Shown here in pieces: positions 1-10,716 of a stretch of DNA of 64,000 nucleotides; within the stretch, counting starts at the first letter, position 1; each line of letters starts with the position of its first letter. The DNA is taken from NCBI RefSeq assembly GCF_958979055.1, contig NC_084886.1, positions 47,571,154-47,635,153 of the forward strand, read 5' to 3'. The notes under the pieces were generated by a model. That model was not told the origin of the DNA. It made no database searches and saw only the letters and a list, made by a program, of their open reading frames with translations. The translations under genes were made by a program, and so were the position numbers. The stretch comes from Alnus glutinosa (lineage: Eukaryota > Streptophyta > Magnoliopsida > Fagales > Betulaceae).

Positions 1-1390
1 TCACCGCCACTTGTTTTAAAATATTAACCCGATAAGATGAAAAGATTTTAATTAAACCATTTGTTTTATATTATAACACTTCTTCTCATGTGTAAATTTG
101 AATTCTCTTTTAATTAGTGAAACTCAACTTGTGAAATATTTAATTGAAATGTGAGGTGAATGACAGAGTCAATGTTTGAATTTAAAACCTTTAATTATGA
201 TGTATACTTTGTTAAAACCAGTTTGCTTGCATGTAAGCTACTCTGCGCTCTTAACACACTCATATAATACGAGTGGTCTGGTACTATGTTGATAATAAAA
301 TTGTATATTAAATCATACTTAATATTGTACAAAAGGGAGTCAAGGGACCTATATATATTGGCCAATAATAAAGATATACACAAATATGTAACCCATGTGG
401 GACATAATACAATATTACAAATACATATATTCTAACATACAGGAGAGAAAATGTTATTTATTAGTGAGATTTTATAAGCTCATAATGAAATCACTCGAGA
501 AAGTAGATAGGAAATCTAGGATTCAAAGCACTTTCAGAGTGCCGGCTAAAAATAGACACATTTAATTAAATATGTTGAATTATAGCTGATTTATATAGTT
601 TAATAAACATGTTTCGACACTACTTGGCCTGAACTCGACACGCAACATAAAATTTGTCAATTTTTTACATAACTTACGAACTCAATACAATTAGCAAGTT
701 ACAGTTGAAATGACTGATTCCTTTTATTAAATGGGTCAAATTAAAATTAATTTATACACTCTTATATTCATGTCACACACAATCCAAATACAACTCTTGA
801 GATTATTTTAGGCCTCGAGGGGACCAACGCTTTGTGGGTATTCTGGGCAATATGGATGAAAATTATTATTAGCCATTGTGTTATCTTTAAGTAGAACAAA
901 AATATGATATTAATTCCCTTAAAAAGCTCCAAAAATATCAATATGTTAAGATGGTGTTGGTAATAATTTAAGCAGAAAATGTGAGATAAATAATCTAAAA
1001 CTCATTCAAATTGATAAATCTTATATAAACTCTATGACAATTATGGTCTAAATTAGTGACAGTTTCAATAGGAAATTGCTGACCACCCCAATCCGGTAAC
1101 AAAATTTGGGTTCAGAAAAGGGTACTGTTTCTCTAGACGTGTTGTTTGAAGGGCCAAGATTGATGGGATGGTTATATCCATGTATTTTCTGAAGTGGGGA
1201 TTGGGTTTCGTTTGGTCACCCATCAGTTCATATATCAACAAAAATGAGAGAAAAAGGAGCCACAGAGCTCATGCTATCCATATATATAATATATTGTATT
1301 GTTGGATATCTAGGGAGTACGTGGGTCATACACATACAGAACCTGTACATAATACATGGGGTACCCGAATTGAAAAGTTAACTAAAGCTA
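1..1390. other. AT-rich intergenic DNA with a duplicated segment
   Basis: No gene is supported here. Two short blocks, about 820-860 and 1100-1240, are diverged copies of 10050-10085 and 10190-10330, with roughly three quarters identity over the longer block by eye. The remainder is AT-rich sequence with stop codons in all frames. Confidence 0.5.
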
Positions 1391-1394
1391 ACAG

Positions 1395-1500
1395 GACCCG
1401 GCCCAATTTCACCGGCCCGTTTCCCAAAGCCCTATATAAACAGAATACGTCCCTGCAATTGACATAGCATCTATATTTTTGTAAAATATTATCAATTTTT
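1395..1500 (+). promoter_or_regulatory. Orphan promoter, paralogue of the SIN3-like gene promoter
   Basis: A GGCCCA site II-type element at 1400-1405 and a GGCCCG at 1414-1419 precede a TATA box (TATATAAA, 1433-1440). The sequence after the TATA box (CAGAATACGTCCC) matches the one after the TATA box at 3058-3064 (CAGAGCACGTCCC). From 1469 on, 27 bases are identical to 5255-5281, which lies beyond the SIN3-like gene and the element behind it. The gene body is therefore missing here. Whether it starts transcription is unknown. Confidence 0.5.
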
Positions 1501-1739
1501 ATTGGTATTCTCTCTCCAAGCCTATTTACGTCGATAATTCTTGTCTACTATAAGATTAAAAGCGAAATGAGAAAAAATGAGTTAAAGAAGGTTATTTATG
1601 TATGTTTAATTTATGCTTTATTAATTATTATTTTTAAAACAATTGATCGAGCTTCTCTCATATATAAATCAATTTAAGTATGATGCTCAAAATACAAAAT
1701 ATTTAGAATACACGAGAGAATATCCTCAAATAAGTACAT

Positions 1740-2176
1740 ATTCCTCAATAAGCAAAAGAGCTTCATTTGTAAGTCAGTGAGCCGCTTCGTTGTCACTTTG
1801 CTTTATATGACCGACCTTCCAAATTCCAATTATCTAAATGTCTTAAAGTATCACGAGCATCTTTAATGAGGTTACCATACAAACTCAAATTCATGTCGTC
1901 TCGTTGTAACACCTGTACTATTTGAAGAGTATCACTCTTCAGTTCTATCATTTGCAATCCCAATTCTAGGCAAAAACTAGCTGCCCTCAAAGTTGCCGAG
2001 GTTTCAGCTATAATCGGATCAGTGATGTGTTTTTTCGAAGCCGATAATGTGGCAAACACTTCTCCCAAGCTATTTTTGACTATCACACCGATGCCCATCA
2101 TTCTCTTTGTCTTATCTACAGTCGCATCCCAGTTAACCTTGACAAAGTTAGCAACAGGCCATGGGCTTTCCAACAA
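1740..2176 (-). pseudogene. LINE RNase H (RVT_3) relic
   Basis: The minus-strand frame reads as the RNase H-like domain at the C terminus of plant non-LTR retrotransposons: V-K-V-N-W-D-A-T near the start, then G-I-G-V-I-V-K-N, an A-E-T-S-A block and a K-S-D segment. The frame ends at 1793. A one-base shift recovers V-G-H-I-K-Q-S-D-N-E-A-A-H, followed by TGA where the family has Trp or Leu, and then L-T-N-E-A. The copy is therefore broken by at least one frameshift and one stop. No reverse transcriptase is visible upstream. Confidence 0.75.
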
Positions 2177-2229
2177 AGGACTCTATGGGTACTTTATTAA
2201 TTTGCTTCTAAATCTTAGGATTGAATGAT

Positions 2230-2700
2230 TGAATTTAATTACTTAGGGTTTGTTTGTTTCCATTATTCCATATAAAATAGTTGATGGGGAGAAATATTTT
2301 TGGTCAAAAATATTTTTTTTTTGAAGGGGGAAAGTTACTGGGAGTTGCAACGCTCGGTTTGAAGTATTTATTTATTAGTTTAAATTTCTCTTTAATATTT
2401 TAATATAATATTAAAATTTGATATTTTTATTGGCCACCCCTTCGTGCTATTATAATTTTGATCAAACTTGAGTTTTTTTTTTTTTTAAATATATATTTTT
2501 TTGTTTGATTAACTGTATTTTGTTAGTTTTGAACGACACATATATATATCATCATCCCTCTACCAAAATTGATAATTTTCAGGCAATTAATAGGCGTCAT
2601 ATATTTTACATGCTCAAATTTCTTCACTTGAACTCTTAAAGGAAGAGTACATTGTTCCCTGAGAATACCCTTACGTATCACTACTACAAGTCTACAATTG

Positions 2701-2732
<32 letters not shown>

Positions 2733-3050
2733 ATTTTTTTTGGTTCAATTGAAAAGATTTCAATTAGATCAAAGAGAGAAAAATATATTTCTATAAAAAA
2801 TTAATTAAATTAAATTTGTGATTTTTTTAATATATATCTATGCTCAAATTATTGACAAAATATAATTTTCTATACTTTTATTTAGTTGTAAGTCAATATT
2901 ACTACATAAAGAATCTCGTTTGATATATATATAATGTTTTATTTCTATAATTAGTATTTCATTCTCATTCTCATTCTCATAGGACTAGGACTAGGATTAC
3001 CGATTATCATATGTTCAAAAAAAAGAAGGATTACCGATTACCACTTACCT
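2230..3050. other. AT-rich intergenic DNA with a poly-C tract
   Basis: No gene is seen. The stretch holds T-runs, a 30-base C homopolymer (2703-2732) and a short CATTCT repeat near 2955-2980 just upstream of the SIN3-like promoter. Confidence 0.5.
2703..2732. repeat. Poly-C homopolymer, 30 bases
   Basis: Thirty consecutive C residues are flanked by a perfect 10-base inverted repeat: CAATTGAACC runs into the left side, and GGTTCAATTG follows an AT spacer on the right. The exact length in the source DNA may differ because such runs sequence poorly. Confidence 0.9.
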
Positions 3051-3054
3051 AAAA

Positions 3055-3167
3055 CACTATATAAGCAGAGCACGTCCCACCGCCTCATTTCACAGATGAT
3101 CATTATCAAATAGATTCTCTGATCATTATCCAATTCCGGCGTGAACGTGATCACTCAAGGATTTTCA
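3055..3167 (+). promoter_or_regulatory. Core promoter and leader of the SIN3-like gene
   Basis: A TATA box (TATATAAG, 3058-3065) lies about 105 bases upstream of the first in-frame ATG. Initiation would be expected around 3085-3095. A paralogous copy of this core is at 1433-1453. Confidence 0.55.
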
Positions 3168-4070
3168 ATGGAGACAGAGGCGGTGTCGTTCGAGAAGATG
3201 ATCGACTTCGTGAACAAGGTGTGCATGCGTTTCCGAGACGAGGAGGGCGTTTGCGAGCGATTCTTTGGTGTTATGAACATGTTCGAAAGGGGGAAGGTCG
3301 ACATCAAGGAGCTCGGCGTTCAGGTCGCCGCGATTTTTGACGGCCATCAAGACTTGCTTGATGGGTTCACGAGGTTTACTGCCACGGCGGGCGTCGAGGA
3401 TCATGAGAAACCAATTGGCTCAAAGGTTGTGTACGGCCCATTTCACATAGTGATCAACAAAAAAGGGAAGGGTTTGTGCCGGTCGCCATGTGCGGATACA
3501 AAAAAGCGCAAACGGCCTACGGAGGTGGCCGGCGAGAATCCTGACCTCTCTGGGTGTCCAAGGGTTACACCGAGTTATCTCCGTCTGTACGCCGCAGATC
3601 AACCAAGCCGGAGAACAGATCTTTTAGACAGCCCATTGAATAATTTGAATGATAGTCTGGTTTGTAAAAATTTGGACGTCGGGAATTACCCACCAAGAGT
3701 TAGGAAACAAAGCGAGGAGGAAAAACTACGAGAGAAGTATGAAGATGATAGATATGAGATGGATATGCTTCTGGAATCACTGAGATCAACGGCAGCGGCT
3801 GCGGAGAATTTGTTGAATATTATTCGGGCTAGTTCAGAGAATCCAATCCCAATCAAAGATCACTCCTTGAGTGCTATGAATGTCAGGTGCATCGAGAAAG
3901 TATATGGCGACCACGGTATTGAGATTGTTCGCCTCCTGCGCGAGAATCCAAGGGATGTCTTGCCGGTGGTTGTACCTCGACTTCGGCAAAAGCTAGAGGA
4001 GGTGAAGGAGTGGGCTAGGTTATTTTCATTCAAGAACTATTCTACAAAATTTTTAGGGCATAAGTTCTAG
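3168..4070 (+). CDS. Compact SIN3-like corepressor fragment (PAH2 + HDAC-interaction domain)
   Basis: A single-exon frame of 300 codons starts at the ATG at 3168; the open frame extends upstream only through GTG codons. Residues about 5-72 form a paired amphipathic helix most like PAH2 of plant SIN3 proteins (F-V-N-K-V near the start, A-A-I-F-D-G-H-Q-D-L-L-D-G-F at the end). A basic K-K-R-K-R stretch (112-116) could be a nuclear localisation signal. Residues about 129-300 match the SIN3 HDAC-interaction domain: C-P-R-V-T-P-S-Y, then E-D-D-R-Y-E-M-D-M-L-L-E-S, then C-I-E-K-V-Y-G-D-H-G. Full plant SIN3-like proteins exceed 1,000 residues, have three PAH domains and many introns. This one lacks PAH1, PAH3 and the C-terminal region. 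It may be an old retrocopy that became a short gene. If made, it could bind SIN3 partners without assembling the whole complex; that function is inference. Confidence 0.8.
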   Translation: METEAVSFEKMIDFVNKVCMRFRDEEGVCERFFGVMNMFERGKVDIKELGVQVAAIFDGHQDLLDGFTRFTATAGVEDHEKPIGSKVVYGPFHIVINKKGKGLCRSPCADTKKRKRPTEVAGENPDLSGCPRVTPSYLRLYAADQPSRRTDLLDSPLNNLNDSLVCKNLDVGNYPPRVRKQSEEEKLREKYEDDRYEMDMLLESLRSTAAAAENLLNIIRASSENPIPIKDHSLSAMNVRCIEKVYGDHGIEIVRLLRENPRDVLPVVVPRLRQKLEEVKEWARLFSFKNYSTKFLGHKF

Positions 4071-4164
4071 AAACATCGAATTACTGTATTTGTTCTTTTT
4101 ATTATTTCTGTGTGAATTTGCTCATGTTACTTTGATTTAAACTATCTAATAAATATTCATCTTA

Positions 4165-5133
4165 GAGCACTCTCATCAGATTCTTTAAAGTGGTTCACTT
4201 TCTTATGTTTATGAAAAATATCACAAAAAACACCAAAATTTAACTTCCAGCAGCTACCCTAATTTTGGATATTTTGGTTGGACCTATTATTTTAATAATA
4301 ATAAAAAAAAACAGCTCTCTCCTCTCTCTCGTCTCTCCTTCCCCCTTCCCGCGTTGGTCTGCTGGAAACCATTTTCCAACCCCACAGGCCACAGCCTCAC
4401 TTTCTCACCAAACAAACAAATAACCGCCTTTTAATCACACACAAAATCCACAAAATCCAACTGCCAGAACAATCGGAAAAACAAAACAAAAACAAAAACA
4501 AAAACCCAAAGTGTTCGGAATTCCACCGAAATTTCATCTTGTTTCACCGGAAGTTCGCACCTCAAGCTACCAGAATCGCGCCCTCAACTTCTACTGCGTC
4601 GACCCAGCGCGGTGTGGCCGAGGCCGATCTGCTGGAGCTCGTTGTCGGTGAAGTTGTTGGCCTGGTTATGGCTCTTGGGGTTCCTGCGGAGGCGGTAGCA
4701 TCAGAACTCGGCAAGCTTCTTGCTCTTGTGGTCCGCCCCATCCTTCACGGCCCGACGGAAATCGGCGGCGTCGCCCTCGATGCGGCCCGGTGAAAGGCAA
4801 GGAATTGAGGTTGCTGTGGTTGAAGATAGAGGTTTTGGGGAGAGGATTGAGGAGGCCGTGGAGGGTGAGGGAGGTGGAGGCGAGAGAGGAGGGGTTTGGA
4901 GAAGTTTATGGAGAAGACGAGAGAGAGAGAGGAAGAGAGAAGAAAAGAAAAAAGAAAAAAGAAATAAAATAAGATAGAGAAAAAATAATAAAATAAGATA
5001 AGGAAATAGTATTTAATTGATATAGGAAAAATTTAAGGAATCTATTGTGAGTTGTGTTTTTTTATAGGGAAATAAAAAGTAGTTTTATTCCCTAAATATA
5101 GGGAAAATGGTAGGGAAACTGATGGGAGTGCTC
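4165..5133. mobile_element. Non-autonomous PIF/Harbinger-like element
   Basis: The 969-bp element is bounded by TTA target-site duplications (4162-4164 and 5134-5136) and inverted ends GAGCACTCTCATCAG / GAGCACTCCCATCAG. These are typical PIF/Harbinger features. It lies about 90 bases after the SIN3-like stop codon. The centre (about 4310-4900) is GC-rich, with CT tracts on one side and GA tracts on the other, and looks like captured gene-end sequence. No transposase is visible. Confidence 0.75.
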
Positions 5134-5334
5134 TTATATATGCAACTCTAAATTTTCGGAGAGCCGTGAATTACGATCAATTTGCTTGGTTTTTGGGTCT
5201 TGCCCCGCGTGCTCCCAAATTTATTCAAGATTTTATTGGGTCAGGTGATTCAGTATCTATATTTTTGTAAAATATTATCAAGTTTTATTCTAATCACGAT
5301 TATTGGATAGAGATAAGATATACTGTAGTAAGAG

Positions 5335-5540
5335 TAATGATTTCTGCACGAGGATATGATTCTCTACCACTTAAATATATAATTTTTCACTATCTTGTTT
5401 ATGTGGCAAGGTGGTCCCCCACTAGCTTTAGAGATTTTTTTTTTAATTATAATTTTTAAAAAATAAAATAAGTTGGGGAACTACTTTGTCACATAGACAA
5501 GGTGGTGGAGAATCATATCTCTTTTTGCACAACAAATATA
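5335..5540. mobile_element. MITE with inverted ends
   Basis: GATATGATTCTCTACCAC near 5352 is repeated inverted as GTGGTGGAGAATCATATC near 5500-5518, around an AT-rich loop. There is no coding content. Confidence 0.6.
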
Positions 5541-5774
5541 CCTACACACTTTGTACAAAAATGCTGACGTGGAAATGATTTTTATAATAAGAAAAAAAAG
5601 AGTCATTTTTCCTGTACAAAAAAAAAAAAAAAAATCATTTTCATGTTAATATTGTTGTACAAAGTGTGTAGGGGTGGAGCCACCTTGAGCCCCAAGGCCC
5701 AAGGTTTTCCCAAAAAAAAAAAAAAAAATTAAATTTTACTCTTAATTATTTTTTATTACTTTTTTAGTTTTGTC

Positions 5775-5815
<41 letters not shown>

Positions 5816-5885
5816 TGGCCTCCCAAATCTTAAATGTTGGCTCCGCCCCTAAAAGTGTGTACATTTGTTATGCCGAAAACATTAT
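5522..5885. mobile_element. MITE interrupted by a second MITE
   Basis: The left end (CCTACACACTTTGTACAA, about 5551-5568) is matched in inverted orientation at 5655-5671. Removing the nested element at 5671-5852 restores a longer inverted end that continues with CATTTGTTATGCCGAAAA. No coding content is seen. Confidence 0.55.
5671..5852. mobile_element. Nested hAT/MULE-type MITE (GGGGYGGAGCCA family)
   Basis: The ends are GGGGTGGAGCCA and TGGCTCCGCCCCT, with direct repeats of AAAGTGTGTA at 5661-5670 and 5852-5861. The target duplication is thus 8-10 bp and its exact edge is ambiguous. The loop is A/T homopolymer. A relative in opposite orientation is at 7919-8160. Confidence 0.65.
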
Positions 5886-6491
5886 TCATTTACAATTAAT
5901 CTTTGTACAATTTTTTTTCAAACTAACCATTAAATATATTTTCATATACGGAGCTCTGAATATTGTTACAATTTTTATTTATTTATTTTGGGCCCAATAC
6001 TTGACTAAATTGTACTTGCAAAAGAGAAAGTCCGTAGTATTTGAGAGAATAAATAGGGATGCTGCGAGTAGGAGTTTTGAGGTAGCAGCCAAAAGTTCAT
6101 TTTACCTTATGTGGATGACTTGCCTTTTATAGTGGTTATGATGTCACTGCCTTCATGTCACGTTCTACCTTTTGCACGTGAGTATTTCCATGATGGCCTA
6201 CGGCTTAAGCATCTATTATCCCTCAAATTAGGAGTGTATTTCACTTAGTTGACTTTGTTTTTATCATTGGATTTGGGTCGCATTTTAGTGGTTTGGGAGT
6301 GAATTTCTTGCTATGCGAGTAGGATAGACCGAGCCAAGGAGACCGGTTTTGGGCCAGTATATAAGCTGTGTGGGCCTGTTGGTCCAATTCACAACAATTA
6401 CCTCTTAATTCCTATGTCCAATGTGGCTAGTTGGATAATGGAATTTTTTTTGTTTAATGGGCACTATGATTGGTGTTCACCTTCTTTTTTT

Positions 6492-6542
<51 letters not shown>

Positions 6543-7915
6543 AAAAAAAATATTACCCTTGTTAAATGCGCTGGAGTGGTAATTGTTACCCAACGATGTG
6601 TTTGCAGCTTTTCATGTTTTTTACGCGTGGACTTCTTAAAATTTTGAGTTGGCAGTTGCGCATCCCTGTAAAAACCTTTTAGAAGTGTACATTTTGTGTC
6701 ATTTATATCTTTTCACCTCAGCAATCTGCCTTTTTTGTCCTTCTTTCCTTCTACCGTAATTGGTTGTCTTTCACTTGCTCCTTCAAATTATCCCCCTTCA
6801 CAGTTTTATGCTTTTCTACTTTGTCAAAATCTGCCGTTTCCAAGCTGCTATTGACCAACTTCCTTTAATCAAGTACATTGTTAGTTTAGATTCACTGGTA
6901 TCTGTTGTTATATATCTTATTCTTCCTTTGCTCGAGCCCACTGTTCCCCACCTCCAATAAAGAATAGGCTATCTGATGGGTCATACTGGAGCTCAATGTG
7001 CACCCTCTTTCGAAGGTCCTAGTAACTCACCATAAGAGTATGCAGAGTGTGTTGTTGTTTCACAGGGCTTCGTGGAGCTCATTCAACATTTATTACTCGT
7101 TGTAAAGACGTTTATTCCCTACAAGTATAGTTTCCACGTCGTTGGTGACTCCAAAGATTGCAAACATACTCTCACTCCATACCGTCAAATTCACATATCT
7201 TGGTGTGGCATTATAAATTATGATTGGATTTAAATACAATAGTAATCTATTCAAAATCTAATGATGATTTTTAGTGACATGTCACACCTAACGTTTCTCT
7301 TCAATAAAATGTTGTGCAATCAAACAAATAAATGACTATTTCATTAAAAATAGATATTCTATTTTACGAGTCTATTTCACATATCAAAACATACGCTTAG
7401 TTAACATTTATCGTGATATAATCAATAATATATTATTCTTGATCATGACTCAATTTACCTGCATATAGAGAGAGAAAAAAAAAACATTTTTTCATTTATT
7501 TTCTTACTTCTTCTTTTTTATTTTATTTAAAAAAAAGGAAAAGAAAAGAAAAGAAATGAAAAACGCACTTCAATTCGCCTTATACTGTAGCTAAAAGAAT
7601 TGTGCGTTGCGCTGTTCTAATGGAAACAAACCAAAGTGTTACTCAAGCTTAATTGAAAACGGTGGGAATTGATGATTCAATTCGAATTTACGACGTCTAT
7701 TTTAATATTATGTTAAATTAACACTTGTTCTAAAAGTTTAAGTTGATATAAAATGATTGATTTAGTTAATATTTTAGTATTTCGTGACACTGTCACCTTA
7801 ATTAAAATAATAAATAAAAATTTTATATATAAGTGTGGCACCCCTTTTACCATTATCGAGGGGTGGCTAAACAACCATTCACAATCACTCTCATGTGTAG
7901 TTGACCATCAATTTG
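5886..7915. other. Intergenic DNA, no gene supported
   Basis: The stretch holds a long interrupted T-tract (about 6481-6538), AT-rich DNA and short open frames that show no recognisable domain. A TATATAAGC motif at about 6359 with a nearby GGGCC could be promoter-like, but nothing recognisable follows it. Confidence 0.4.
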
Positions 7916-7918
7916 GGC

Positions 7919-8160
7919 AAGGGTAGAGCCAACATTTGAAATTTGGGAGGACAAAATTGAAAAAATAAAATTTTGGAAAAGCAAAACTTTTTTTTTTTTT
8001 AAAAAAAAAAAGAGAAAAAGTTGAGGGTAAATTTTTTAATTTTTTTTTGTTTTCTTTTAGGATTTTTTTATTTTTATTTTTAATTTTTAATTTTTTTAGA
8101 GAAAACCTTGGCGCTTAGGGGCCCAAGCCCCACCAAAGCTCTTGGTAGCTTTGCTCCTGC
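7919..8160. mobile_element. MITE, relative of the element at 5671-5852
   Basis: It begins AAGGGTAGAGCCAACATTT, matching the reverse complement of the right end of the 5671 element, and ends with a diverged TTGCTCC. The flanks ATTTGGGC (7911-7918) and ATTTGGGG (8161-8168) look like an 8-bp target duplication with one change. Confidence 0.55.
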
Positions 8161-8169
8161 ATTTGGGGG

Positions 8170-9015
8170 TAAATGGATAATTGGTCACCCTACCAAACCT
8201 TTAAGGATAGTTGCAACTACCATCGACAAGTAAGATATGATGGTAATGACGACCATGTCTCTCTAATCTAATCCGGTGGTCATAACCACCACATGTAGTG
8301 GCTGGAGTGGCGACAAGTATGAAAGGGTTTGTACAATTTTATTTGGCTAACGTGGCAGTGTCATGCCGAATTGTCCCGTTAGTGAAAGGCCAATACGTAA
8401 AGCTGATTCATTCATGTAGTATTACTCTTTTAAAAAGTGTCCATATGTGTAGCAGTACTCTTTGAAAAAATTGTGATCTCCTAGTTAACTCTTATCTTTT
8501 CCGAAATGGGTGTTTTTTGAGATGTGATAATTCTTGGAGATTGCTCTTAATCTTGAAGGAATATTTAGGACCTTAGAGGCATTACTCTGTATAAGGTATC
8601 TTGGTTGATAGTTCCTAGTTGTGCTCTCTCGGTTAAACGGGCTAGGGAGAGCTTCAAGACTCTGACCGCAATGTGTTACGTCTCAAGATATAGTATGGCC
8701 TGGTAAAATTATTCCTCATTACTTTTTTTTTAGCTTGCAATTAGGAGAAGATTGTACACACAAGACATATTGGTTGCTATCGACTTACTGCAGGTGATGA
8801 TTTTTTATTTTTAATTTTTATTTTTATGGGTTGAGTGAGAGAATATCAACCATTTATTTGTTTGGTGCCATTTCATAAAGTATTTAGTTTAATCTTTGGT
8901 ATAGATGTAATATATCTTGTGCTTGTAACAGTTGGAAGGAGCTTATTCGGTGGATGGCATCTGAATAATAGGCAAATCTTCTCTCCATTGTGGTAAGAAT
9001 TATGGCAGCTAAAGA
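8170..9015. other. Intergenic DNA, nothing recognised
   Basis: No convincing coding frame, RNA gene or repeat structure was seen in this stretch. Confidence 0.4.
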
Positions 9016-9017
9016 TA

Positions 9018-9254
9018 GACATTTCTTACAAATCGGTTTGTAGAAAATTTTATACAATCTACATATATGATTGGCATGTGCTTCTTAGTATGTGAGAAGC
9101 ACATGTTATTTTAATAGCGCATGCTTGTCACATACTTTTCTAATAACATTAATAAAAAAAATATGTGCTTCTCACATGTTTAAATGACACATGTCACTCT
9201 TGTATGTGAATTGTATGAAATTTCTTACAAATCGATTTGTAAAAAATTTCTGTC
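9018..9254. mobile_element. MITE family A, copy 1
   Basis: The element has imperfect long inverted ends, TTTCTTACAAATCGGTTTGTAG on the left and TTTCTTACAAATCGATTTGTAA on the right, enclosing an AT-rich core with ACATG motifs. Related copies are at 26003-26242 and 32625-32825. Confidence 0.6.
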
Positions 9255-9487
9255 ACTAAAGTATATGCTCCATGTTGGTGAGAAAAATGCTAGATTGTTT
9301 CAAATGAAAAACAGATTTCAGGTGCATACTTTTGGAGAATTTTGTTTTGGGTTAATTTCAAACTCAATTCCTTTAAAGATGTCCGTGATTCTTTCAGTAA
9401 TCGCTTTTTAGTTTTCTAATATAATATTTTAAGGAGCGTCTTTGGATCCTCTTTGTTTCATATAAGTTCTTTCAATAAATTCTTACT

Positions 9488-9532
<45 letters not shown>

Positions 9533-9860
9533 ATGTGTGTGTGTGTGAAGTTTGATCTACTCGTAAATACATGAATACACGGAAAATACAAACGTAAAAA
9601 CTACAATAAAGAACAAAGCAGACTTAGCTGAGAAAGAACAAAGCAGACTTAGCTGAGAGAGAGAGAGAGAGAGAAAAGACGTGAACAACGGAGTTGAAAG
9701 ACAGAAAGCCAGTGTACGCTGATGGGTAACTCAAAGTAAAAGAGAAGCCGAAGAAACCAACCGCCCAAACGGTGAGTTACATTGCCGCCATATAATTATG
9801 CTCTGGTTCTTCACGGGACGTCTGTTCCTGCTTTCTATGCAAATCTGGAGAGCGGCTTGA
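9255..9860. other. Intergenic DNA with microsatellites
   Basis: An (AT)n tract at about 9488-9510 runs directly into a (GT)n tract at 9511-9547. A short duplicated AAGAACAAAGCAGACTTAGC block lies at about 9610-9655 and a (GA)n tract at about 9656-9675. No gene is seen. Confidence 0.7.
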
Positions 9861-9861
9861 G

Positions 9862-10345
9862 ATGACGGAACAGAGCAAACTCCGTCGTTTACCTCAATCT
9901 CGCTGGCAGCTACCGCCTGCAGTCTGGTCTGAAAAGGAAGGTGATGTAAGCTTCACACTGAATTTTGAAGTTTTGGTTCAAATTCTGCCACATTACCGAA
10001 ACACGCCCCCTTCTCAACGACTAACGAGCCCTCTCTCGAGGCCAATACAGCCTACACTTTGGGGGGTATTCTGGGTAATATCGACTATATTTTTGATACC
10101 AGCAATCACAATCCCAAAGTAGAAGAGAAATCTGATTTACAAAACTCAAACGTCAATCAGTCAGATGGGGTGGGTAGCAACAGGTCGGGTCAGGAATCAG
10201 AACAAGGGTCCTTTCTAGATGTGTTATTTGAATGTTCAAGATTGATTGGACGGTTAGATCCATGTGTTTTCGGCCATGGGGACTGGGACTCACTTCGTCA
10301 CCCACCTATCCATCTTTCCAATAAGAACATCTTAATGTCAGAATA
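9862..10345 (+). other. Possible gene relic, duplicated near 0.8-1.2 kb
   Basis: Two overlapping open frames (9862-10122 and about 10059-10364) show no domain I recognise. The part from about 10050 to 10330 has a diverged copy at 820-1240. Read in the same frame, the copies share L-D-V-L-F-E, a following R-L, P-C and G-D-W, which hints at former coding sequence. The copy on the left has a stop. The right end is cut by the foldback element at 10348. It could equally be a duplicated promoter region. Confidence 0.3.
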
Positions 10346-10347
10346 TT

Positions 10348-10716
10348 GGGATAATTACACTTAACCCCCCTGATTTATCCACGGTGTGGCGATTTACCCC
10401 CCAATGTACCAAAATTGGTACATGACCCCCCCAAACTTGCCAACGTGTGGCAAAATCAATCTTCCGTCCAATCGACCGTTCGTTTGGACGGAAAATCGGT
10501 CACGTGCAAGTCACGTGACCGTTTAAGACAAAGACCCTTCCCAAGTCACGTGACTTGCATGTGACCGACTTTCCGTCCAAACGAACGGTCGATTGGACGG
10601 AAGGTTGATTTTGCCACACGTTGGCAAGTTCGGGGGGGTCATGTACCAATTTTGGTACATTGGGGGGTAAATCACCATACCGTGGATAAATCAGGGGGGT
10701 TAAGTATAATTATCCC
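10348..10716. mobile_element. MULE-type foldback MITE with 9-bp target duplication
   Basis: The element is 369 bp, flanked by CAGAATATT at 10339-10347 and 10717-10725. The two arms of about 160 bases are nearly perfect inverted repeats, from GGGATAATTACACTTAACCC on the left to GGGTTAAGTATAATTATCCC on the right. The 9-bp duplication fits Mutator-like transposition. The arms carry three CACGTG cores (about 10501, 10512 and 10547). No transposase is present. Confidence 0.85.

Noticed and set aside
3141..3167. Upstream extension of the SIN3-like frame
   Set aside because: It begins with GTG, not ATG; the first in-frame ATG at 3168 is the sensible eukaryotic start.
4539..4977. Overlapping open frames of 60-85 codons
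   Set aside because: They lie inside the PIF-like element in GC- and GA-rich sequence, have no domain, and several frames are open at once from composition.
5770..6647. Frames rich in Phe
   Set aside because: They are produced by poly-T tracts.
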